A DNA stretch of 64,000 nt, from contig CAMZFV010000006.1 in NCBI GenBank assembly GCA_947306175.1, positions 1 to 64,000 on the forward strand, written 5' to 3'. Positions 40,042 to 49,522 of this stretch are shown piece by piece (the stretch's first letter is position 1; every line of letters starts with the position of its first letter). The notes beneath the pieces are model-generated. The model was not told the origin of the DNA, searched no databases, and was given only the letters and a program-made list of their open reading frames with translations. The stretch comes from an uncultured Prevotellaceae bacterium (GTDB lineage: Bacteria; Bacteroidota; Bacteroidia; Bacteroidales; Muribaculaceae). The position numbers and the translations under genes are program-made.

Positions 40042-41205
40042 ATGTTATTGGATAAGATATTATTGCAGGTGCCGGCGGCGGTGAGTGATACGACGGCAGC
40101 CAACAAGATTAAGGAGGCGACCAACGCGGTGACGGCGCAGGTGGACTCACTGGCGACTAAGCTCAACCCTGATTCCATTGCGGCGCTGACGCCCGGGAAG
40201 ATTGTTGATAAATTCAAGTATCTGGACTTGGGGAGTCTGGTGACGTCGTTGTCGAGCCAGTTGATTTCGTTGGGTCTGAGGATTCTTGCCGCCATACTGA
40301 TTTTCTACGTCGGCAAGTTCATCATCAATAAGATTTACAGTGTGGCGCGTGCCATCATGATACGCAAGGACTTTGACCGCTCGTTGACGTCATTCCTGCT
40401 GTCGTTCATCAAGATCACACTGCTGTTCCTGCTCATCATTACGGTGATCGGCGTGCTGGGCATCGAGACGAGTTCGTTTATCGCCATCTTTGCCAGTGCC
40501 GGTGTCGCCATTGGTATGGCGTTGAGCGGCACGTTACAGAACTTTGCTGGGGGCGTGCTCATCCTGATGCTCAAACCCTACAAAGTGGGTGACTATATCG
40601 AGTTCGGTGAGCTGAAGGGCACCGTCAAAGAAATCCAGATTTTCAATACGGTCATCAATACCTATAATAATGACCGCATCGTGATTCCCAACGGCGGACT
40701 CGCCACGAGTTCGCTGAAGAACTTCAGCGCCGAGACCTATCACCGTGTGGAGTGGCGCGTGGGCATCAGCTACGGTGACGATGTGGACATGGCCCGCAAA
40801 GTCGCCCTCGACATCCTCGCCGCTGATCCGCGCATCGTGCATACCGATGCCGACGTTAAGGAGAGCGAGCAGCCTGAAGAGGAAGAGACGGAAATGCCTG
40901 AGGAAAAGCCTGAAGCCTGGTGGAAGCGCGTCTTCCACTGGCACCGACGCCGCGCCGAGGAACTGCGCGAGAGCCACGAGGCGCGTCTTGCCGCCCTGGT
41001 GCCGAAACCCAGTTATTCGCCCACGGTCAATGTCGAGAGCCTTGACGAGAGCCAGGTGACGCTCATCGTCAGGGCGTGGACCGAAATCGTCAACTACTGG
41101 AATGTGCTGTATGACGTGAACGAACAGATTTACAAGCAGTTCCCGAAGCACGGCATACGTTTCCCGTTCCCACAGATGGACGTCCACATGAAGAAAGAGT
41201 CATAA
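40042..41205 (+). CDS. MscS-type mechanosensitive channel with an inserted acidic segment
   Basis: 387 aa, with three or so membrane segments. The pore helix AIFASAGVAIGMALSGTLQNFAGGVLIL carries the Gly/Ala packing pattern of MscS. Next come the beta domain (KVGDYIEFGELKGTVKEIQ, IVIPNGGLATSSLKNFS) and the C-terminal alpha/beta domain (GISYGDDVDMARKV ... GIRFPFPQMDVHM). The C-terminal domain is interrupted by about 55 extra residues, first acidic (ESEQPEEEETEMPEEKPE), then basic (WKRVFHWHRRRAEELR). It probably releases solutes on osmotic downshock; the insert may gate or bind something. Confidence 0.9.
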   Translation: MLLDKILLQVPAAVSDTTAANKIKEATNAVTAQVDSLATKLNPDSIAALTPGKIVDKFKYLDLGSLVTSLSSQLISLGLRILAAILIFYVGKFIINKIYSVARAIMIRKDFDRSLTSFLLSFIKITLLFLLIITVIGVLGIETSSFIAIFASAGVAIGMALSGTLQNFAGGVLILMLKPYKVGDYIEFGELKGTVKEIQIFNTVINTYNNDRIVIPNGGLATSSLKNFSAETYHRVEWRVGISYGDDVDMARKVALDILAADPRIVHTDADVKESEQPEEEETEMPEEKPEAWWKRVFHWHRRRAEELRESHEARLAALVPKPSYSPTVNVESLDESQVTLIVRAWTEIVNYWNVLYDVNEQIYKQFPKHGIRFPFPQMDVHMKKES

Positions 41206-41214
41206 GTTTTTTAA

Positions 41215-41278
41215 ACTACAAATTTCGCTAATTACACAAATAAATAATTAGTTAAATTCGTGTAATTCGTAGTTAAAT
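41215..41278. repeat. Imperfect inverted repeat with AATTCGTGTAATTCGTAG core
   Basis: AACTAC..AATTACACAAAT on the left pairs with ATTCGTGTAATTCGTAGTT on the right. The right half matches the core of the 50-bp duplication at 23115-23214. It sits just before the TPR gene start. Confidence 0.55.
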
Positions 41279-42200
41279 GGATATGAGAAGAATTCTGTTT
41301 CTTGCACTTGTATTGTCGTTGATGTGGCAGCAGGGTGTGGCGCAGGTGGTGAACTCGATTGGAGAGGAGCATATGAAGGTGGAGCGGGGGTTGAAACCGC
41401 AGACCAAGGTGGAGTTTCCAGTAATCGCCGATATTGATACCGAGACGCCTTATTTCCAGTGCGTTGACTCAGCGCAGTCCTATATCTATAACCATGATTG
41501 GGCGATGGCCGAGCAATGGTTGCTTAAGGCTTTTAAGGCAGATCCTACTAACCCTGGTAACTCGATGGTGCTGAGCAATATCGCCACGCTGCAGCGCTAT
41601 CAAGGGAAGTTGGCCGATGCGGTGAAGAATTATTCGCTGGCGCTGGATATGACGCCCCATGCGGTGACGCTGCTGCTGAACCGCGCCGCGCTGTATGTCG
41701 AGATGGACAGCGTGCAACGGGCGATTGACGACTATGAGCGAGTGTGCGAGTTGGATATGTATGACACCGAGGCACGTTATTCCCTGGGTGTTTTGGCGAT
41801 GGAACGCGGCGACATCAAGCGGGCTGAGGACCTCTTTAATGAAATCAAGCGCATCAACCCTAATTCGGGCCTGTATCATGAGGGCATGGGACTGTTGCAC
41901 AAGCGCAACGGTAACCACAGCCGTGCCGCCGAACTCTTCACCCAGGTCATCAAAGTCCAGCCTAGCGCCCAACTGCTGGGCCACCGGGCCGACTGTTACC
42001 TCGCCATGAAACGCCTCAACGACGCCGAGGACGACATCCGCACCGCTCTCGAAATGAACCCCGACGACCCCTATCTATACCTGCTCCGCGCTAAACTCAA
42101 CAAACTCCGCTTCCAACGCGACGACATGACCCGCGACATCGACACCGCCGTGAGTCTGGGTCTGTCTAAGGTTTATATCAATGAAGCGCTCAACGAATAA
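41277..42200 (+). CDS. Secreted TPR protein
   Basis: 307 aa, with a signal peptide of about 1-24 (GVAQVV), followed by about six tetratricopeptide repeats (for example WAMAEQWLLKAFKADPTNPG, RYSLGVLAMERGDIKRAEDLFNEIKRINPN). It is probably a periplasmic scaffold; no catalytic motif. The start could also be the ATG two codons further (41283). It follows the channel gene and a repeat. Confidence 0.8.
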   Translation: MDMRRILFLALVLSLMWQQGVAQVVNSIGEEHMKVERGLKPQTKVEFPVIADIDTETPYFQCVDSAQSYIYNHDWAMAEQWLLKAFKADPTNPGNSMVLSNIATLQRYQGKLADAVKNYSLALDMTPHAVTLLLNRAALYVEMDSVQRAIDDYERVCELDMYDTEARYSLGVLAMERGDIKRAEDLFNEIKRINPNSGLYHEGMGLLHKRNGNHSRAAELFTQVIKVQPSAQLLGHRADCYLAMKRLNDAEDDIRTALEMNPDDPYLYLLRAKLNKLRFQRDDMTRDIDTAVSLGLSKVYINEALNE

Positions 42201-42274
42201 TGATTCTTAGCGAGATTGTAACATAATTGTTCTTGCAAAATATAGGTTCATGCCTAAAGAAAAAGACGCTTTTT

Positions 42275-42306
42275 TACATAAAAGTGTCTATTTTTTTTAC
42301 ACTTTA
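42275..42306 (+). promoter_or_regulatory. Putative operator, site 1
   Basis: AAAAGTGTC (42280-42288), 9 bp, TACACTTTA (42298-42306), preceded by an extra half site TACATAAA (42275). The dyad centre (42293) is 81 bp from a weak -7 box TTATTTTG (42374-42381, with TTG at 42350). It belongs to the four-site family described in the findings. Confidence 0.5.
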
Positions 42307-42446
42307 GTCAAAAATACGGATTAAAATTTGTTAATACAAAAGTTTTCCCTTGACAGTAATTGTAGAATTAGAGTTATTTTGTGAATCATTAATAACTGAT
42401 ATATCAATCACATTCGTAAAAAAGCTCTATAAAAACTATCTTGAAT

Positions 42447-44702
42447 ATGAAAAGATTAATCCTCATTTTCACTTTCGCCTGTGTTGCGCTGTTCGTCCTG
42501 GGAGATCAATCGGTAACTGGTAGCAGAATCGCAAAGATGGATACCTATGATTTTTTCCCCGCAGATGACGAGAATGCCGTTGCTATTGTTGATAGTACAT
42601 CATATAGTCTATCTGGAAAGTATTGCAAAATTGTACAAAAAAATGATGGTTATAAACTCATCGGTTTTTTTGGTGATTATGAGATTCCTATTAATATCAA
42701 TGAAGAAACAGGAGAGATAAAGATTGAGTGTGGCTCGGAATTAGATAAGCTTAAGAATTATGAAGATAACGAATTTATGAGGCGCCGCCTTATTCCCACC
42801 GATGGGTTGGTAACAGATAGCTTACCAGGTATTGACACTATAGACCTATGGGTAAATTATCCTACTTCGCGCCCATACACGACGTGGACATTATATGCAT
42901 ATCCTCTGACGTGGTTAGTGGGTGAAAGCGATAATTATGATTTTATTCATGGTACAATCAGTGGGGATTCCATATCATTTAGCGAAGGTTTCGGCTTTAT
43001 GGTAAAAGAAATAGTTTATAAAGAGAATGGGACAAAGGTTTCATGGGGGCTTTCCTCAATTATGGAGAATGTTACCTTACTTAAACCCAATGGAATTCAT
43101 TCATGTGTGAAGCATTATATGTGCTCAGCGCAACAGCCATCATCATGGGTTGTAAGACCTACTGGCCCTCATGGTGAGTCTACTGGTGGTATTGTGCATC
43201 GTCCTATTAATCCCCTTCCTGGCTCGACTAAGCCAGTTTCCCCACGTCCTCATAACTCAAATCCAACGATTGGGTGTGTTGGTCAAAAGCAAAGTAACAC
43301 TTCTCACAAGATAAAGATTGATTTGCCCATAAAAGATGAAAATAGGCGATTATCCAGTTCTTCAAATGAAACTTCAGAGTCATACGAGGTCTATATCGAA
43401 CAGATAGATAACACAACACTTAGGGTTTTTAATCTGTTTGGCCAAGATTATAGTTGGAATCAAATATATATTAATGATGATGGTACTGTTTGGTTCCCCG
43501 ATCAAGTAGTTTGTTATAATCGCATCTTTGCTGTTAGGGAAATATTGTATAATTATTCTGAGAACACCTCGAACGGTAATACTTCATTGACGCGGGGTAA
43601 CTATGGTATATATTCTCAAGATCAGATCTTTTTGGGGGACATATATTTGTGCAACAGCAGTGAAGATAAGAGAGGGTATTTTGGCAATAATCAGATTTTG
43701 ATAAATGGTTTCACGCTTGATGTGTCGAATCCAGCATGTACGACTCCTGAGAATTTGATAGTGTCGCCTGCTGTTACTAATGCCTTTGTGGACTGGGAAG
43801 ACCCCGACGATTATGCATGGAATTTGCGTTATAGGCCCATAGTGGATACGTCGAACAATCCGATATGCTGTGATTTGAATGGCTCAGTTGACGGAGTTGA
43901 AGCAAATGTTGAACAATGGGATATTTATGACGGAGATGGTGATGGCTTTTCTTGGGTCGTTTGCCAAATTGAGGAAGGCGATATGGTATTCTGTTCTGCT
44001 TCCTATGATCCTGATAATTCGTTAGCTCTTTTCCCTGAGAACTGGTTGATTAGTCCAAAGACAAAACTCCAGGGCGTACTTAGCTTTAATGCTTGGAGCT
44101 TCAGCCCATATAATTCTGATGAGCGGATGATGCTGTATGTTATTTTGGATGATAATAATTGTATCATTCAACTGGCAAATGAGGACATTGTTACCACTGC
44201 AACAAAGACTGAATACACCTTTGACTTGAGTGAATATGAAGGTCAAATAGGTCATATCGCTTTTTGTCATTATAACTGCTCAAATCAATACATGTTGATG
44301 CTTGATGACATTTTCATTGGAGATCCCAATGCCGAGGTCGTAGAAACGCCGGCTTGGACAGTTTCTGAAGATTTGACTGTTCCTGTATATTTAATTGAGG
44401 GGCTGGACCCCGAAACTCAGTATGAAGTACAGGTGCGGGCTATTTATTATGCTGAAAATGCTGTTTTTACAAGTGTATGGACTGATCCTATCTACTTTAT
44501 TACATCTATGCTTGGTGATGTAAACAGGGATAATGAGGTGAGTGTTATTGACGCAACCATACTGATTGATGCTTTGTTGAGCAACAATTATGACGAATCT
44601 GAGTCATTCAGCCCTGACAATGCTGACATCAATGGTGATGGAATGATTACAGTGGCCGATGTGACCACTTTGATCGACTATCTGTTGAGTGGGACAGAGT
44701 AA
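42447..44702 (+). CDS. Large secreted dockerin-tailed protein with cleaved-adhesin-like domain
   Basis: 751 aa. Signal peptide about 1-20. The N-terminal about 400 residues are shared in outline with the protein at 54114: a beta-rich segment, LLKPNGIHS, a low-complexity linker with GGIVHRPINP, and a later RVFNLFGQD. At about 470-610 is a cleaved-adhesin / choice-of-anchor J-type lectin-like domain (DGFSWVVCQIEEGDMVFCSAS ... NWLISPKTKL). Next come a short FN3-like piece and two dockerin-type repeats (DVNRDNEVSVIDATILID, DINGDGMITVADVTTLID). It is AT-rich relative to its neighbours and probably an adhesin or surface protein. Confidence 0.75.
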   Translation: MKRLILIFTFACVALFVLGDQSVTGSRIAKMDTYDFFPADDENAVAIVDSTSYSLSGKYCKIVQKNDGYKLIGFFGDYEIPININEETGEIKIECGSELDKLKNYEDNEFMRRRLIPTDGLVTDSLPGIDTIDLWVNYPTSRPYTTWTLYAYPLTWLVGESDNYDFIHGTISGDSISFSEGFGFMVKEIVYKENGTKVSWGLSSIMENVTLLKPNGIHSCVKHYMCSAQQPSSWVVRPTGPHGESTGGIVHRPINPLPGSTKPVSPRPHNSNPTIGCVGQKQSNTSHKIKIDLPIKDENRRLSSSSNETSESYEVYIEQIDNTTLRVFNLFGQDYSWNQIYINDDGTVWFPDQVVCYNRIFAVREILYNYSENTSNGNTSLTRGNYGIYSQDQIFLGDIYLCNSSEDKRGYFGNNQILINGFTLDVSNPACTTPENLIVSPAVTNAFVDWEDPDDYAWNLRYRPIVDTSNNPICCDLNGSVDGVEANVEQWDIYDGDGDGFSWVVCQIEEGDMVFCSASYDPDNSLALFPENWLISPKTKLQGVLSFNAWSFSPYNSDERMMLYVILDDNNCIIQLANEDIVTTATKTEYTFDLSEYEGQIGHIAFCHYNCSNQYMLMLDDIFIGDPNAEVVETPAWTVSEDLTVPVYLIEGLDPETQYEVQVRAIYYAENAVFTSVWTDPIYFITSMLGDVNRDNEVSVIDATILIDALLSNNYDESESFSPDNADINGDGMITVADVTTLIDYLLSGTE

Positions 44703-44704
44703 AC

Positions 44705-44766
44705 TTTAGAACTTAGACTTTTAGGTGCATCCGCATTTCTTAGATGGAGTGCGGATGCCTTAGTAT
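44705..44766 (+). terminator. Post-stop TTAG triplet and terminator hairpin
   Basis: Directly after the TAA stop come three TTAG units 7 and 8 bp apart (44707, 44714, 44722). Then GCATCCGCA (44728-44736) pairs with TGCGGATGC (44751-44759). Confidence 0.6.
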
Positions 44767-44796
44767 ATCTTGTACTTATTGTTTTCTTTTTTTATT

Positions 44797-44828
44797 TTTG
44801 TGGCGTTTCTTAGCTTTTTGTACCTTTG
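44797..44828 (+). promoter_or_regulatory. Consensus promoter of rlmD-like gene
   Basis: TTTG (44797-44800), 20 bp, TACCTTTG (44821-44828). The start codon is 9 bases after the -7 box, so the mRNA is nearly leaderless. Confidence 0.75.
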
Positions 44829-44836
44829 TGCCCACG

Positions 44837-46243
44837 ATGAGAAAGAAGAAAGATATTCCGGTAATTGAGAATTTTGAGATTACGGGCGTGGCGGCCGAGG
44901 GTAAGAGCCTCGGGCGCTGGAACGACTTGGTGGTGTTTGTGCCGTTTGGCGCACCTGGTGATGTGATTGACCTGAAGATCGACCGCAAGAAGCATAGTTA
45001 TGCCGAGGGGCATATCCAGCGGCTGGTGAAGCCGAGTCCGTTGCGCGTGGAGCCGATGTGTGAGCACTTCGGGCTGTGTGGCGGCTGCAAGTGGCAGCAC
45101 CTGCCCTATGAGTACCAGCTGCAATGCAAGCAGCAACAGGTGGTGGATGCGATGGAGCGTATCGCCAAAGTGCCTATTCCCGCCATCAACCCCATCTTGG
45201 GCTCGGCAGCGACGACGCATTACCGCAACAAGCTGGAATTCACTTTCTCTAACAAGTGCTGGCTCACGCATGAGCAGCTGGAGAGTGGGGAAGAGTTTCC
45301 TGACCGCAATGCGGCGGGCTTCCATATCCCTGGCGCCTTTGACAAGGTGCTGGACATCAAGCGTTGCTGGTTGCAGGACGACATCAGCAACGAGATGCGC
45401 CTGTTCATCCGCAACTATTGTGTGGAGAAGGGTTATCCGTTCTATGACATCCGCGGGCAGCAGGGCTTTATCCGCATGACGATGACGCGTACCGCCAGCA
45501 CGGGTGAGGTGATGGAGGTGATTGTGTTCGGACAGGACGACCGCGCCGCCATCGAGGACGTGATGAGTGCTGTGCATGAGCGTTTCCCGCAGATCACGTC
45601 ATTGCTCTATGTCGTCAACCTCAAGGTCAACGACTCGTTGGCCGATCAGGAGTTTATCACCTATAGCGGCCGTGACTACATAGAGGAGGAGATGGAAGGC
45701 CTGAAATTCCGCGTTGGTCCCAAGTCATTCTACCAGACCAATTCCCGCCAGGCCTACGAGCTCTACAAGGTGGCGCGCCGCATGGCGGCCCTCACGGGTG
45801 ATGAACTGGTCTATGACCTCTACACGGGCACAGGCACCATCGCCAACTTCGTTGCTCGCCAGGCTCGTCAGGTCATCGGCATCGAGTATGTGCCCGAGGC
45901 CATTGAGGACGCCAAACTGAATTCCCGTGTCAATGGTATCGAGAACACCCTGTTTTATGCGGGCGACATGAAGGATGTGCTGACCGACGACTTTATCGCC
46001 GAACATGGTCGCCCCGAGGTCATGATCATCGATCCGCCCCGCGCCGGTATGCACGAGGACGTGGTGAAGGTCATCCTCAACGCAGAGCCGCAGCGGCTGG
46101 TCTATGTGAGCTGCAACCCTGCCACCCAAGCGCGTGACATCGCCATGCTTGACGAGAAATACCGTGTCATGGAAATCCAGCCCGTTGATATGTTCCCGCA
46201 CACCCACCACGTGGAGAACGTCACACTGCTGGAAAAGAAATAA
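44837..46243 (+). CDS. rlmD: 23S rRNA (uracil-C5)-methyltransferase, RlmD/RumA type
   Basis: 468 aa from the ATG just after the -7 box. It has a TRAM-like N-terminus (FEITGVAAEGKSLGRW), an iron-sulfur site (CEHFGLCGGCKWQH, Cys pattern C-x5-C-x2-C), the class I SAM-dependent core with YDLYTGTGTIANF, and the catalytic Cys in VSCNPATQARD. It methylates a uracil in 23S rRNA; RlmD versus RlmCD-type specificity cannot be fixed from sequence alone. Confidence 0.92.
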   Translation: MRKKKDIPVIENFEITGVAAEGKSLGRWNDLVVFVPFGAPGDVIDLKIDRKKHSYAEGHIQRLVKPSPLRVEPMCEHFGLCGGCKWQHLPYEYQLQCKQQQVVDAMERIAKVPIPAINPILGSAATTHYRNKLEFTFSNKCWLTHEQLESGEEFPDRNAAGFHIPGAFDKVLDIKRCWLQDDISNEMRLFIRNYCVEKGYPFYDIRGQQGFIRMTMTRTASTGEVMEVIVFGQDDRAAIEDVMSAVHERFPQITSLLYVVNLKVNDSLADQEFITYSGRDYIEEEMEGLKFRVGPKSFYQTNSRQAYELYKVARRMAALTGDELVYDLYTGTGTIANFVARQARQVIGIEYVPEAIEDAKLNSRVNGIENTLFYAGDMKDVLTDDFIAEHGRPEVMIIDPPRAGMHEDVVKVILNAEPQRLVYVSCNPATQARDIAMLDEKYRVMEIQPVDMFPHTHHVENVTLLEKK

Positions 46244-46416
46244 CCCCACGTCAAACGAAAACAGCCACCCTCTTGGAATAAAAAAAGGAAAACAATAAGT
46301 AATAAATGCTATCCATTTGGGTGGTGGTTGTTTGGAAAACAACGATAACAACTCTAACAAGTTTTGTCACTGGCGTGAGGGTCAATAGTTGTCTTAGATA
46401 AATTTTAGGATAAATG

Positions 46417-46453
46417 AATGAGGGTAGGCCACATCGGGCTTACCCTCATTTCA
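46417..46453. terminator. Bidirectional terminator
   Basis: AATGAGGGTAGGCC (46417-46430) pairs with GGCTTACCCTCATT (46437-46450) with one mismatch, followed by T. It lies between convergent rlmD and the Ig-like repeat protein gene. Confidence 0.8.
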
Positions 46454-46479
46454 CGAATTAGTATCTGAACTCTCGTGTG

Positions 46480-49128
46480 TTATTTGAGCATTAGCTTGGT
46501 GGTCTTTTCTCTGATTCTTACGATAAAGACGCCATTTGCATTGACTGGAATCTCGTTGCGGCCAGTCTGGAGGTTGACTTCTCTGACATGACCTGCAATG
46601 TCGCTAATCAACGCTTTTTGCTCTATTGGAGTCTCGATGATGATGTTCAAGCCTTCAGCATAAACCTTAGAAGCTATCGCCAACTCATTCACATCGGTAG
46701 TGGGACCACCAAATGCTTCCTGTAAACTAACATTCAAGAACCCATCGTTGCCATCTTCACCTTCGCCCTCCGGCTCAACCAAACTGATTTGCACTGGGGC
46801 ATTGCCGCCGGGATTATAAAACAGTTTTACAGTCTTGGATGGTGCAGCTCCACCAGTGATTATGATTTTTCCTGTACAGCTCGGTTGGGTGACATTGGCA
46901 GTGCATTTTACGGTTACAGTTTTTCCTGCTGCTGCCTCTGATGCAGTGATTGTGGTTGGAGTGACAGTGAAACAATCACCTGTTGCATACAACGACAGAC
47001 TGCCAGTCAAGTATGAACCCTTAACAGTAAAGGTCTTAGATGAATAGCATACGAATGTTAAGGAACTTGGGTCGGTATCGTAGGAAGGAGTGCCGCTTTT
47101 TCCTGTTACTGAAACTGGAGTAGTAATGCCACCGCCACTAACATAGAATGTATAGCTATAACTGCTTCCTGTACTAGAGGGCTTGAAAGTCACCGTTACT
47201 GTACCGCCAGCTGCTGGCAGATCTGTTGGGGTAACAGAGAATTCCTCTTCATATTGAGTAACAACAGAGATTCGTTCTCCAACGTTGGTGCCCGTTACAG
47301 TAAACGTTTTGGTATAAGCTTTACCCTTTGTACAAGTTCCAAAATCGTATGACGCAGGCGATATAGCGATATTGGCGCATTTACCTGAAAGTCTTACGGA
47401 TTTACTCTTGATATCTTGGCCACTGATGGTGATGGTTCCGCTATGGTCTACATAAGCATTGGGCTTATATGTCACAGTCACTTCTTTGCCTGCTTTTGCT
47501 TGGGCAGCTGTAATAGTGGAAGGACTAACCACAAATACTGAGCTATTAGATGATGTCAACGTCAAGTCGTGAGTCAAGTTGACCCCAGTGATCTTGAACG
47601 TCTGGGTTTTAGTTTCACCCTTGCGTGCAGAGCCAAAATACAAAGCTGATTTGTTAGTAGTGGCGGCAGCGCATTTTCCAGTTACAGTGATTTTTGCAGA
47701 GGTATTGCCACTACTGAGAGTATATTGTTGGCTATAATTGCCACCACTGGTAGGTTTGAAGGTTACAGTCACCTTACCGCCACTGGCTGGCAGATCAACC
47801 GGGCTAATAGTAAACCCATCTTCTTGTGGCCAAATGAGTGAAATACGCTCACTTAAATTGGTGCCCGTCACCGTAAATGTAGCTGTATTGGTACTTCCCT
47901 CTTTGACTGTTCCGAAATCGTAAGTCGAGGGGGTGACATTGATAGTTGGACATTTATCACACTTGCCAGTTACATTAATCTTGGCGGATACTTCACCTGT
48001 GCTGAATGTGAATTCTGAGCTAGAATTTCCAGTACGTAATGGTTTGTAAATCACCGTCACTGTGCCACCTTCTGCAGGCAATTCGGTCGGGTAGATGAAG
48101 TATTCGTGTTCGCCTCCAGAAGTTTCTGTCTGTTCGGTCAAATAAATAGGTTTACTCAGGTTGGTGCCCGTTAGGGTAAAGTTATGAGATACCTGATTAC
48201 CCAGATAAACTGTTCCATAATTGTAAGTAGAGGGGGATACAGTAATGGCTTGGCTGACACATTCGCCCGTCAGTTTGACATTCTTTTTAGCTCCTCCACC
48301 TTGGATGGTGAGGGTTGCTTTGTGGACACCTACTACGGTAGGATTATATGTGACTGTTACAGGTGCACCATTAGCAGCATCTTCTGCCGTTATTGTTCTA
48401 GGATAGACTGAGTAGAATGAGTTATTGGGTTCGGGTTCCAGAGTCAAGTCTCCAGTCAAATTCGTACCTTTAATGGTAAATGTCTTTTTTGCTGTCTTAT
48501 TCTTGACCACCATACCGAAATCCCAAGATGATGGATCGGATGTGATGGTAGGTGTTACAGCACTACCTGTTAATTTGTAGTTGTGATTACTTATTTCACC
48601 ATATTTTTCCATTTTTTTGAGGCATAAAATGATGTCATGTGTGCCACTTGATGTGGGACTGTAAATTACTTTAATTGCCCATGTGAATTCATAATAATAA
48701 TCAGTTTTCCATTCTCCCAGATAAGGATAGTTGGGATTGGTGTTATAGGTGTGTTTCTCCACAACGGTATCAACAATGCATTTTGCAATCCACCACATTT
48801 TAGTTGAATGAGAATCATTGTAGAATGGATTAATAATGAAATTGGGATCATTAGAATAGGTTTTGAATAGAAAAATCTTGTATTGAGAAGTGCCTACCGG
48901 TATTTCTCCAAAGTCTATGGTCTCATCTACCCGGACTTGGAAATCCGTTGGTCCAGGGGGAGTAAATGGATTAAGTGTGCTGCTGGACGAAGTGGTTTGA
49001 CTTAGATCATCCTGATTCATGTGGATACTCTTAACAGATGAAATGATACTCAATGAGTCCACTGGTGTTGCCCATCCTTGAAGTGTAAGGAGCAGAAGGG
49101 CAAACAAAAATACGATTTTCTGTTTCAT
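46480..49128 (-). CDS. Secreted Ig-like repeat protein with T9SS-type C-terminal domain
   Basis: 882 aa, with a signal peptide of about 1-20 (LQGWA). A unique N-terminal about 190 residues is followed by about six Ig-like (ASH/choice-of-anchor-D type) repeats of about 90 residues. Two subtypes alternate: one with ITA..A..G..VTVTY and one with LPA.GG.VTVTFKP...SAKITVTGKC. The last about 60 residues fit a type IX secretion sorting domain (ISDIAGHVREVNLQTGRN..PVNANGVFIVRI..KTTKLMLK). It probably ends at the cell surface. Its promoter carries the double operator. Confidence 0.8.
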   Translation of the reverse strand: MKQKIVFLFALLLLTLQGWATPVDSLSIISSVKSIHMNQDDLSQTTSSSSTLNPFTPPGPTDFQVRVDETIDFGEIPVGTSQYKIFLFKTYSNDPNFIINPFYNDSHSTKMWWIAKCIVDTVVEKHTYNTNPNYPYLGEWKTDYYYEFTWAIKVIYSPTSSGTHDIILCLKKMEKYGEISNHNYKLTGSAVTPTITSDPSSWDFGMVVKNKTAKKTFTIKGTNLTGDLTLEPEPNNSFYSVYPRTITAEDAANGAPVTVTYNPTVVGVHKATLTIQGGGAKKNVKLTGECVSQAITVSPSTYNYGTVYLGNQVSHNFTLTGTNLSKPIYLTEQTETSGGEHEYFIYPTELPAEGGTVTVIYKPLRTGNSSSEFTFSTGEVSAKINVTGKCDKCPTINVTPSTYDFGTVKEGSTNTATFTVTGTNLSERISLIWPQEDGFTISPVDLPASGGKVTVTFKPTSGGNYSQQYTLSSGNTSAKITVTGKCAAATTNKSALYFGSARKGETKTQTFKITGVNLTHDLTLTSSNSSVFVVSPSTITAAQAKAGKEVTVTYKPNAYVDHSGTITISGQDIKSKSVRLSGKCANIAISPASYDFGTCTKGKAYTKTFTVTGTNVGERISVVTQYEEEFSVTPTDLPAAGGTVTVTFKPSSTGSSYSYTFYVSGGGITTPVSVTGKSGTPSYDTDPSSLTFVCYSSKTFTVKGSYLTGSLSLYATGDCFTVTPTTITASEAAAGKTVTVKCTANVTQPSCTGKIIITGGAAPSKTVKLFYNPGGNAPVQISLVEPEGEGEDGNDGFLNVSLQEAFGGPTTDVNELAIASKVYAEGLNIIIETPIEQKALISDIAGHVREVNLQTGRNEIPVNANGVFIVRIREKTTKLMLK

Positions 49129-49245
49129 AATGTTTAGGGTTTTAAATGATTAATAATACTTTTTTCTACTAGCACATATTATTTAAGGTGTCTCAAGTGA
49201 AGGTTAAATGTCCTAGCAAGACAGCTACATTAATATTTGCTGGTA

Positions 49246-49276
49246 CAAAGTTAGAATGGTGGTGTTGGTGTGTCAA
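49246..49276 (-). promoter_or_regulatory. Promoter of Ig-like repeat protein gene
   Basis: TTG (49276-49274), exactly 20 bp, TAACTTTG (49253-49246) on the minus strand. Confidence 0.7.
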
Positions 49277-49298
49277 TATTTTTTTATCTGTTTTTTTC

Positions 49299-49346
49299 AA
49301 ATTGTCAAAATTTTATACACAATAGTGTCAAAAAATCATACATTTT
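49299..49346 (-). promoter_or_regulatory. Putative operator, site 4 (double dyad)
   Basis: Four half sites at 49299 (AAATTGTC), 49316 (TACACAAT), 49322 (ATAGTGTC) and 49339 (TACATTTT) form two overlapping N9 dyads with centres at 49311 and 49334. These are 58 and 81 bp from the -7 box. The half-site steps 17, 6, 17 are identical to those of site 3. In gene direction it reads GACACTATTGTGTA then TAAAATTTTGACAA, close to site 3. Confidence 0.55.
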
Positions 49347-49413
49347 AATGAAAATGGGGTGTTTTTTGGGAAAAAGAGAGTGGGGACGCCGCTGGCGACG
49401 GATTATGATATGG

Positions 49414-49500
49414 TAATCCCCCGATGAATCAGTTGCCTTCGCTTTCGCTTGGTCTTCTAATTTATCGGGGGTTATTCAAAGGGCACCTTTCGGGTGTCAT
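49414..49500. repeat. Hairpins downstream of ABC ATPase gene
   Basis: CCCCCGAT (49418-49425) pairs with ATCGGGGG (49464-49471) across a 38-base loop, and a small CACC-TTTC-GGGTG stem follows at about 49484. Probably the 3' end of the minus-strand ABC transporter transcript, but the T tract is poor. Confidence 0.4.
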
Positions 49501-49522
49501 GCTGCGGTAGCTAAGTGTGGAA

